This document shows positions 57,883 to 64,000 of a DNA stretch of 64,000 bases, in pieces. Under the pieces are notes generated by a model. That model was not told the DNA's origin. It saw nothing but the letters and a program-made list of their open reading frames with translations, and ran no database searches. The translations under genes and the position numbers were made by a program. Position 1 is the first letter of the stretch. Each line of letters opens with the position of its first letter. Origin of the DNA: Flavisolibacter amylovorans (GTDB lineage: Bacteria > Bacteroidota > Bacteroidia > Chitinophagales > Chitinophagaceae); contig NZ_BAABGY010000008.1 in NCBI RefSeq assembly GCF_039541815.1, positions 372,001-436,000 of the forward strand, read 5' to 3'.

Positions 57883-57915
57883 GACACCCGGGGTGTCAAT
57901 TCAGAGAAAATCTCT
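57883..57915. other. Adjacent dyads downstream of ilvE
   Basis: GACACCC (57883-57889) and GGGTGTC (57891-57897), followed by AGAGA/TCTCT (57903-57915). They lie just after the ilvE stop on the minus strand; the T-content after them is low, so termination is uncertain. Confidence 0.35.
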
Positions 57916-57929
57916 ATCTCCGTCGCCCA

Positions 57930-58964
57930 TCAAATTACGATCGTGTTCCATTCCTGCGGGTCGGGCAGGAGGCCCCGGCGCAGGTCGGTGAGGTAGCGCC
58001 GCGCCCGCATGCAGAAATGTTGCTCAGATAGAGGCGGCAGCTCAAGGCGCTCGCCCCGTACGGTGATCGAGGCCAGCGGCGCCACCACGGCGGCGGTGCC
58101 GCAGCCGAAGGCTTCCTGCAGGGTGCCCGCGCGGTGCGCTTCCACCAATTCCTTTGCCGGGATACGGCGCTCTTCCACCGCGATCCCGAGCGTGCGGGCA
58201 TACTGCAGCACCGAGTCGCGCGTGATGCCGTCGAGGATCGTGTCGGAAAGTGGCGGCGTCACCAACACATCGTTGATCCGGAACAGCACGTTCATCGTGC
58301 CCGACTCCTCGAGGTGCAGGTCGTCGGAGCCGTCGGTCCACAACACCTGGTCGAAGCCTTCGGCGCGGGCGAGCTGCGTGGGGTAGAGGGCGCCGCCATA
58401 GTTGCCCCCGCATTTGGCAGCACCCACGCCACCGGGAGCGGCGCGGATGTAGCGGTCTTCCACCTTCACGTGCAGCGGCCTCGGGTAAAGCCCGGCCACC
58501 GGCCCCGTGAACACGAGGAACAGGTACTCTTCCGATACGCCCACGCCAAAGCGCTCCTCGGTGGCAATGAGAAACGGACGCAGGTAAAGCGCGCCGTCGG
58601 CGTCCTCCGGCACCCAGGCCGCATCTTTCGCCACCAATGCCGTCAATCCTTCCGTGAACAGCGCTTCCGGTACGTGCGGCATGCACATGCGGTCGGCCGA
58701 CCGGCACAGTCGCCGGTAATGGTCGGCCACGCGGAAGAGCGAGATACGCCCGTCGGCGCGGCGAAAGGCCTTCATGCCCTCGAAGATCGTTTGCCCATAG
58801 TGGAGGCAGAGCGCCGCGGGCGAGAGCGACAGGTTGCCGAAGGGGAGGAGCTCGTAATCGCTCCAGCTGCCCTGCGCATAGCGCGCCAGGAGCATGTGGT
58901 CGGAAAAGGCTTTGCCGAACGCCGGTGCGGCAGGGGTCGTGGCAGGAGCAGGGTGCATGGGCAT
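57930..58964 (-). CDS. ilvE: Branched-chain amino acid aminotransferase
   Basis: A 344-residue fold-type IV PLP aminotransferase that interconverts branched-chain amino acids and 2-oxo acids. Family motifs: ALCLHYGQTIFEGMKAF, RPFLIATEERFGVG, the PLP-binding lysine near 184 in AAKCGGNYGG, EESGTMNVLF, and GCGTAAVVAPL near the C-terminus. Length is standard for the BCAT II type (IlvE of Bacteroidota). ATG 58964; a second ATG two codons on is possible. It is divergent from a MocR regulator whose own promoter is only about 300 nt away; MocR proteins often control a nearby aminotransferase or PLP gene. Confidence 0.94.
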   Translation of the reverse strand: MPMHPAPATTPAAPAFGKAFSDHMLLARYAQGSWSDYELLPFGNLSLSPAALCLHYGQTIFEGMKAFRRADGRISLFRVADHYRRLCRSADRMCMPHVPEALFTEGLTALVAKDAAWVPEDADGALYLRPFLIATEERFGVGVSEEYLFLVFTGPVAGLYPRPLHVKVEDRYIRAAPGGVGAAKCGGNYGGALYPTQLARAEGFDQVLWTDGSDDLHLEESGTMNVLFRINDVLVTPPLSDTILDGITRDSVLQYARTLGIAVEERRIPAKELVEAHRAGTLQEAFGCGTAAVVAPLASITVRGERLELPPLSEQHFCMRARRYLTDLRRGLLPDPQEWNTIVI

Positions 58965-59300
58965 TTTTTTAGATGAGTGGCATTGGGCTTCGGATCGGAC
59001 AGGCTCCGGATTCGTGAGGCGTCAGGCGTGAGCGGGAGTTTCTTCAAGTGGAAGGCTCCTGCCCGCACACAACACCCGGCAGATGCTGCGCACGCTCTTT
59101 CGAAACACATACACGGAGCTTGTTACTGTATCTGTGATCGCTCTCCTTGTAGTGATTCGCGAAGCGTGCTGTGAAGTTTCCAGGCGTAACCACTTTCTCC
59201 TCACGCTTCACGCCTCCCGACGACGCTCCACAAAATTGATGGAGGAGCGGCGACCGGAACAGATACAAAAAGTATATTTTTGGGCATAACAGTTACCCCC
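58965..59300. other. 336-bp divergent region between ilvE and the MocR gene
   Basis: Holds simple repeats of the TCACGCTTCACGCCTC type (59013-59035 and 59199-59222), then the MocR promoter with its dyad at 59266-59282. I see no clear -7 box for ilvE. Confidence 0.45.
59266..59282 (+). promoter_or_regulatory. -7 box inside an AT-rich dyad upstream of the MocR gene
   Basis: CAAAAAGTATATTTTTG is a near-palindrome (arms CAAAAA and TTTTTG), and its right half contains TATTTTTG (59275-59282), a perfect -7 box. The dyad is a good candidate operator for autoregulation by the MocR protein. Confidence 0.5.
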
Positions 59301-60746
59301 ATGGCCGTTCTTTCCCCATCCCGCACCGACTTCCGCTACCTCCAGCTTTCCCGCAGCATCGAGCAGCAGATCCGCGACGGCGTGTGGAAGTGCGGCGACA
59401 AGCTGCCCTCCGTGCGCAGCCTCTGCCGCGAGCAGGGCATCTCCATGAGCACCGTGCTGCAGGCCTACCTCGAGCTCGAGAAGAAAGCGCTGATCGAGTC
59501 GCGGCCGCAATCAGGCTACTACGTGAGCTATTGGCACCGCCAGCTGCCGCCGGTGCCCGGTGCGAGCCAGCCTTCGGCGCTGTCGGAAGTGAGCGAGCCC
59601 GACGACATGATCCGCAAGGTGTACAGCCAGCTGGGCAGGGAGGGCCTTGTGCCGCTTTCGCTCAGTGTGCCCTGCGATGCCCTGCTGCCCGTAGCCAAGC
59701 TCAACAAAGCGATGATCGCGGCGATGCGCGAGCTGCCCGGCTCCGGCACCGGGTACGAGGAGGTGCAGGGCTACCGGCCGCTGCGCCGCCAGGTGGCGCG
59801 CTGGTCGCTCAGCTGGCAGGGGCACCTGAATGAGGAAGACATCGTGACCACCGCCGGCTGCATGAATGCGCTCAGCCTCTCGCTGATGACGCTCACCCGG
59901 GCCGGTGATACCATCGCCGTGGAAAGTCCCGTCTACTTCGGCATCCTGCAATTGGCGCGCTCGCTTGGCCTGCATGTGCTGGAGCTACCCACCCACCCGC
60001 AGACCGGCGTGGAGCCCGATGCGCTGCGGGCAGCGGTTAAGGGCGGCAAAGTGAAGGTCTGCCTGCTGGTGCCCAACTTCAACAACCCGCTCGGCTCCTG
60101 CATGCCCGACGCGCACAAGAAGGAGGTCGTAGAAATACTGGAGTACTACGGCGTGCCGCTCATCGAGGACGATCTCTACGGCGACGTGTATTTCGGTGAT
60201 GCGCGTCCGCGCAGCTGCAAGTCGTATGACGAGAGCGGCAACGTGCTCTGGTGCGGCTCGGTATCGAAAACGCTGGCGCCCGGCTACCGCGTGGGCTGGG
60301 TGGCGCCCGGGCGGCACAAGGAGGCGCTCATCCGCCTCAAGCACTACCACTCCATCGCCTCGGCTACGCTGCCACAGGCCGTGATCGCGAGCTTCCTCGA
60401 AAACGGGCGCTACGAGCACCACCTGCGCCGCCTCCGCAGCACGCTGCAGGCCAATGCCTTCCAGTTCATCCGGGCGGTCAGCCGTTACTTTCCCGAAGGC
60501 ACGCGCGTGAGCCGTCCGCAAGGTGGCTTTGTGCTTTGGGTGGAACTCGACCCTCGTGTGCAGACCGCTTCACTCTACGACGCCGCCATTCGCCAGGGCA
60601 TCAGCATCACGCCCGGCCGCATGTTCACGCTGCAGCAGCAATACCATCATTGCATGCGCCTCAGCTACGGCCACATCTGGAACGCGGAGCTCGACAACAC
60701 CTTGAAGCGCCTCGGCCGACTCGTGCATCTCGAGCTCGGCGCCTGA
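59301..60746 (+). CDS. MocR-family regulator (GntR HTH fused to PLP aminotransferase fold)
   Basis: A 481-residue fusion protein. The N-terminal winged helix (about 5-75: YLQLSRSIEQQIRDGVWKCG, KLPSVRSLCREQGISMST) is GntR-type. The rest is a fold-type I aminotransferase with the PLP lysine near 323 in SVSKTLAPGYRVGW and the SPVYFGILQLAR and NFNNPLG motifs. ATG 59301 is preferred over the upstream TTG 59280. MocR proteins bind PLP plus an amino compound and switch vitamin B6 or amino-acid genes. Divergence from ilvE makes branched-chain amino acids or their amines the most likely signal, which is inference. Confidence 0.93.
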   Translation: MAVLSPSRTDFRYLQLSRSIEQQIRDGVWKCGDKLPSVRSLCREQGISMSTVLQAYLELEKKALIESRPQSGYYVSYWHRQLPPVPGASQPSALSEVSEPDDMIRKVYSQLGREGLVPLSLSVPCDALLPVAKLNKAMIAAMRELPGSGTGYEEVQGYRPLRRQVARWSLSWQGHLNEEDIVTTAGCMNALSLSLMTLTRAGDTIAVESPVYFGILQLARSLGLHVLELPTHPQTGVEPDALRAAVKGGKVKVCLLVPNFNNPLGSCMPDAHKKEVVEILEYYGVPLIEDDLYGDVYFGDARPRSCKSYDESGNVLWCGSVSKTLAPGYRVGWVAPGRHKEALIRLKHYHSIASATLPQAVIASFLENGRYEHHLRRLRSTLQANAFQFIRAVSRYFPEGTRVSRPQGGFVLWVELDPRVQTASLYDAAIRQGISITPGRMFTLQQQYHHCMRLSYGHIWNAELDNTLKRLGRLVHLELGA

Positions 60747-60776
60747 AAAGTTGCTTCACTCAAGTGAGTATGAGAA

Positions 60777-60930
60777 GCGGCCGCAAGCGGCCTTATCACG
60801 CCACGGCGCAACGACGCTGCGACAGTAAAATGCAAGGAAAAATATGTTGCACATTTCGGCTTCGCTGCGGCGCCCCCCGAAACTTCGGGGCGCCGCGTCG
60901 CCGCGCGAAACAGGCCGCTTGCGGCCTTGC
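60777..60930 (+). repeat. Dispersed GC-rich repeat, copy R3
   Basis: Starts GCGGCCGCAAGCGGCC, then CACGCCACGGCGCAACGACG and TAAAATGCAAGG, CTTCGCTGCGGCGCC and the dyad CCCCGAAACTTCGGGG, ending with GGCCGCTTGCGGCCTT. Same order as R2. Just after the MocR gene. Confidence 0.65.
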
Positions 60931-60987
60931 CGGCCTATCAACTAATTCAAACAGCGGCTAAGGCATTTTTTTTGGAGGGGCAAGAGC

Positions 60988-61932
60988 ATGCCTCCTCAAA
61001 AATTCCCGACCCTGCAACGACCCTTTTTCCTGTTGCTCGGCTGCCTCTCGCTTGGGGTGACGCAGGCGCAGCCGCCTGCCGACAGCTCCGTGCTTCGCGA
61101 CTCCTTGGTTTCCTCACCGGGGATCGTGCGGCTGACGCCGCGGGCCTACGGCGGCCTCCTGCTGCGCAACATGCGCGACGCGTTCACGAAGCCTTTTCAC
61201 ATGAGCCGGCGCGACTGGGGCAATGCCGGCAAGTTTGCGCTGGCAGCGGGTGCCCTCGCGTTTGCCGACCTGCCGGTGCAGCGGGCGGCCGTGCGCTGGC
61301 GCAACCGCTCGGGAACGCTCCGTACCCTCAGCGCACAGGTAACGGAGTTCGGTGGCGATTACGAGGGCATGGTGATCGGCGGCATCGGCGTATATGGTTT
61401 CCTCGCCAAAAAGCCCAGGATGCAGACGGCCGCATTGCTCGCCACGCAATCCTACCTCACCGGCTCCGCACTCTTTGCCGTGCTCAAGAAGCTCACGGGC
61501 CGGCAGCGGCCGTATATCACCGATCCGAATACGCAGGAAGTGAGCCCGCGCTTTTTCGGGCCCTTCTATAAAACACCGCCGAACCCGGGCGGCGGCAGCA
61601 CCAACAGCGCCTTTCCTTCGGGCCATACCACGGTCAGCTTTGCCGCCGCCACGGTGTTTGCCGAAATGTACCCCGACCGGAAGTGGGTGCCCGTTCTTTC
61701 CTATTCCGTGGCCACCCTCGTGGGACTGAGCCGCATCACCGAGAACAGGCATTGGGCCACCGACGTGCTGGCCGGGGCGGCGCTCGGCTACCTCACGGGC
61801 AGGCTCACGGTACGCAACTACAAACGCTATGCAGCTTCACAAGCGGGCGCCGGGGTACGATCCCGCACCTCGTTTCGCCTGTCGTATGCCTACGGGCAGG
61901 TGCTGCCAGGGCTCGTGCATACTTTTCGCTGA
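60988..61932 (+). CDS. PAP2-family phosphatase, membrane or periplasmic
   Basis: A 314-residue protein with an N-terminal signal-like segment (FFLLLGCLSLGVTQAQ) and the three-part acid phosphatase signature: KLTGRQRPY (KX6RP), PSGHT with the catalytic histidine, and SRITENRHWATDV (SRxxxxxHxxxD). Several hydrophobic helices surround these motifs. Substrate could be undecaprenyl pyrophosphate or phosphatidic acid; the family covers both. It lies just upstream of a TonB-dependent receptor gene (61 nt) on the same strand, so they may be one transcript. Confidence 0.93.
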   Translation: MPPQKFPTLQRPFFLLLGCLSLGVTQAQPPADSSVLRDSLVSSPGIVRLTPRAYGGLLLRNMRDAFTKPFHMSRRDWGNAGKFALAAGALAFADLPVQRAAVRWRNRSGTLRTLSAQVTEFGGDYEGMVIGGIGVYGFLAKKPRMQTAALLATQSYLTGSALFAVLKKLTGRQRPYITDPNTQEVSPRFFGPFYKTPPNPGGGSTNSAFPSGHTTVSFAAATVFAEMYPDRKWVPVLSYSVATLVGLSRITENRHWATDVLAGAALGYLTGRLTVRNYKRYAASQAGAGVRSRTSFRLSYAYGQVLPGLVHTFR

Positions 61933-61992
61933 AAGCAATGCTGATTCCATGAATGGTGTTCCCGGCAGGTGGCCATTGCCGAATTTTGACGC

Positions 61993-64000
61993 ATGGCCCT
62001 CCTGAGAATCCTGCTTTTACTCTCCTGCTGCCTTTCTGCTTCGGGCGCGGGCGCACAGCACGTGTTCCGCGGCCGCATCCTGGGTGGCGGGCTGCCGCTC
62101 GAACTGGCCACGGTTTCAATAGCCGGGAGCCCCCTGCGCGTGTCGAGCGACGTTACGGGACGTTTTCAGTTTTCGTACGGTAAGACCTCCGCGCAGGTAA
62201 CGGTATCGTATGTGGGCTATAGCCCCGTGCAATTCACGCTGCAGGCCGGCACCGAGCCCCTGATCCGGCTGCAGCCGCAGGAGGTGAGCCTCCAGGAGCT
62301 CACCCTCGCCACCAGCGCCGTGGTACCCTTCCGGCAACTCACCCGCGTGGATGGCCTGGTGCGCCCGGTGATCAACACACAGGAGCTACTGCGCACCGCC
62401 CCGGGCCTCATCATCGCACAACATGCCGGCGGCGGCAAGGCCGAGCAGATCTTTCTGCGCGGCTTCGACTCCGACCACGGCACCGACGTGGCGGTGAACG
62501 TGGACGGCATGCCGGTGAACATGGTGTCGCATGCGCACGGGCAGGGTTATGCCGACGCGCACTTCGTGATCCCGGAAACCGTGTCGACCGTCGACTTCGC
62601 ACCTGGTCCCTATGGTGCTACGCAGGGCAACTTCTCCACGGCCGGGCAGATCGACCTTTCGACCTATCGCACCCTGCCTGCGAGCCGGGTGCAGCTGGAG
62701 GCAGGCCGCTTCGGCACGGCCCGCGCACTCGTGCTCGCCAACCTGCTGCGGGCCGACGCGTCGCGCAGTGCCTACGTGGCCGGTGAATACTACTACACCA
62801 ATGGGCCTACGCTGCAGCCGCAGGACTTTCACCGCATCAACCTCTTTGCGAAATACCACACCCCGCTGGGCCAGCGCGACGAGCTGACGGTGAGTGCCTC
62901 CACGTTCGGCTCTTCGTGGGATGCCTCGGGCCAGATCCCGCAACGAGCGGTCGATGTCGGCATGAGCCGCTTCGGGGCCATCGATCCTACCGAGGGCGGC
63001 AATACGTCGCGGCAGAACCTCAACCTCCTGTGGCTGCACCGGAACGGCAGCGACCGCTACTCCGAGCACCGCTTCTATTACACGCTCTATGATTTCAACC
63101 TCTACTCCAACTTCACCTTCTTCCTGAACGACCCGGTGCGCGGCGACGGCATCAACCAGCGCGAGCGCCGCGACCTGCTGGGCCTGCATTCGCGCTTCGT
63201 GCGGAAACGGGCGCTCGGGAATGGTACGCTGCGCTCCACCTGGGGCACCGGCATCCGTTACGATGCGGTGCCCGAAACAAGGCTCCAGCGCCAGCAACAA
63301 CGCACGCTGCTCGAAGACCTGCAGCGTGGCGCCGTGCGCGAGGCCAATGCGTTTGCCTATACGGCGCAGCAATGGCGGGCCGGCCGCTGGCTGCTCGAAG
63401 GTGGCCTGCGGGTAGACGGGCTCTGGTCACGCTACCGCGACGATCGCGCCGGTGGCAGTTCGGCACGTTCCGGCGGCCTGCTGCAGCCAAAGCTCAGTGT
63501 GCAGTATGAGTGGAATGCGCAGCTGCAGCTCGTGGCGAAAGGGGGTAAGGGCTTTCATTCCAACGATGCGCGCGTACTGCTCGGTGCGCCCACTCGTGAC
63601 GTGCTGCCCGCTGCCTGGGGCGCCGACCTCGGACTCCAGTGGAAGCCCGCACCCAGGCTCTTTTTCGGCCTCACCGCGTGGACCCTGTTCCTGGAGCAGG
63701 AGTTCGTGTATGTGGGCGACGAGGGCATCGTGGAGCCGAGCGGCCGCACGCTGCGCCGCGGTGTGGACCTGCAGGCGCGGTGGCAGGCCGGGCGCTACTG
63801 GTTCGTGAACGTGAACCTGAATGCGACGCGCCCGCGAGCCCTCGACGAGCCCAAGGGTGCCGACTATATTCCGCTGGCGCCCGTGCTGAGCAGCAACGGG
63901 GGCATCTTTTTCAAGCACGACCGCGGCCTCAACGGCAGCCTCAGCTACCGCTACCTCCGCAACCGGCCCGCCAACGAAGACAACAGCATCGTGGCCCACG
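61993..64000 (+). CDS. TonB-dependent receptor, 3' truncated by the window
   Basis: The first 669 codons of a TonB-dependent receptor; no stop is reached. ATG 61993 opens a signal peptide (LLRILLLLSCCLSASGAGAQ). A carboxypeptidase-D-like domain (about 25-105) is followed by the plug: RTAPGLIIAQHAGGGKAEQI, IFLRGFDSDHGTDVAVNVDG and MPVNMVSHAHGQGYADAHF, then FAPGPYGATQGNFSTAG. The barrel begins near residue 240. The DSDHGTD and VSHAHGQGYAD signatures indicate a subgroup of receptors with a histidine-rich plug loop, distinct from SusC. Ligand unknown; metal-chelate or small-molecule uptake is possible. Confidence 0.92.
   Translation, partial: MALLRILLLLSCCLSASGAGAQHVFRGRILGGGLPLELATVSIAGSPLRVSSDVTGRFQFSYGKTSAQVTVSYVGYSPVQFTLQAGTEPLIRLQPQEVSLQELTLATSAVVPFRQLTRVDGLVRPVINTQELLRTAPGLIIAQHAGGGKAEQIFLRGFDSDHGTDVAVNVDGMPVNMVSHAHGQGYADAHFVIPETVSTVDFAPGPYGATQGNFSTAGQIDLSTYRTLPASRVQLEAGRFGTARALVLANLLRADASRSAYVAGEYYYTNGPTLQPQDFHRINLFAKYHTPLGQRDELTVSASTFGSSWDASGQIPQRAVDVGMSRFGAIDPTEGGNTSRQNLNLLWLHRNGSDRYSEHRFYYTLYDFNLYSNFTFFLNDPVRGDGINQRERRDLLGLHSRFVRKRALGNGTLRSTWGTGIRYDAVPETRLQRQQQRTLLEDLQRGAVREANAFAYTAQQWRAGRWLLEGGLRVDGLWSRYRDDRAGGSSARSGGLLQPKLSVQYEWNAQLQLVAKGGKGFHSNDARVLLGAPTRDVLPAAWGADLGLQWKPAPRLFFGLTAWTLFLEQEFVYVGDEGIVEPSGRTLRRGVDLQARWQAGRYWFVNVNLNATRPRALDEPKGADYIPLAPVLSSNGGIFFKHDRGLNGSLSYRYLRNRPANEDNSIVAH

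Noticed and set aside
1..64000. Search for tRNA, rRNA, CRISPR arrays, transposases, integrases and toxin-antitoxin pairs
   Set aside because: Nothing resembling a tRNA cloverleaf, rRNA core sequence, regularly spaced direct repeats, DDE transposase, integrase or recognisable toxin-antitoxin pair was found by eye; a faint or diverged case could still be missed.

Overview
The window is about 64 kb of GC-rich chromosomal DNA from a member of the Bacteroidota, most likely a Chitinophagaceae-type soil or rhizosphere bacterium. The evidence is a SusC/SusD pair, two proteins with type IX secretion (T9SS) C-terminal sorting domains, SprB-like repeats, a giant modular surface protein, short RpoD-like sigma factors, and promoters with the Bacteroidota -7 box TAnnTTTG. 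I see no rRNA, tRNA, CRISPR array, integrase, transposase or phage structural gene. The window looks like core/accessory chromosome rather than a mobile island. It cuts the first gene (ABC ATPase) at its 5' end and the last gene (TonB-dependent receptor) at its 3' end.

Layout. 1-5.6 kb: an operon of ABC ATPase, two MacB/FtsX-type permeases, an NtrC-type response regulator and its NtrB-like kinase. 5.8-13.5 kb: a lipoprotein, a glycerophosphodiester phosphodiesterase and, convergent with them, a susC-susD-metallophosphoesterase operon; together a plausible phosphodiester-scavenging locus. 13.9-16.1 kb: a secreted Asp-box beta-propeller with a T9SS tail. 16.3-22.1 kb: many small genes (three RRM proteins, one cold-shock-domain protein, a CheY-like receiver, an RpoD paralogue, several unknowns). 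Three of these genes share a conserved ~70-nt 5' leader. 22.2-28 kb: an outer-membrane beta-barrel, an amidohydrolase, and a TPR protein with a LuxR-like HTH. 28.1-39.3 kb: a tiny membrane protein followed by a 3663-residue secreted modular protein. 39.4-49.2 kb: SGNH hydrolase, DctA-type transporter, small unknowns, M28 aminopeptidase, a stress-type cluster (DUF2382, Gly/Leu-rich C-terminal membrane protein, DUF1206), an SMP-30-like lipoprotein and a VOC protein. 49.5-51.8 kb: fatty-acid desaturase, a second cold-shock protein, small unknowns. 52-56.6 kb: a LacI regulator with an operator at its own start, GH53 endo-galactanase and a GH-A clan hydrolase, a small galactan-utilisation operon. 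57-64 kb: secreted unknown, IlvE and a divergent MocR regulator, PAP2 phosphatase and a TonB-dependent receptor.

The intergenic DNA is unusual. It carries a recurring 14-bp palindrome (CCGTAGNNNTACGG type), a dispersed ~160-190 bp GC-rich repeat in three copies, and several simple repeats. The strongest candidates for something undescribed are the shared leader upstream of two RRM genes and one small unknown gene, and the palindrome family.

All calls come from reading the sequence; no database search was run. Family names rest on motifs I can see; functions of substrate-specific proteins are inference.
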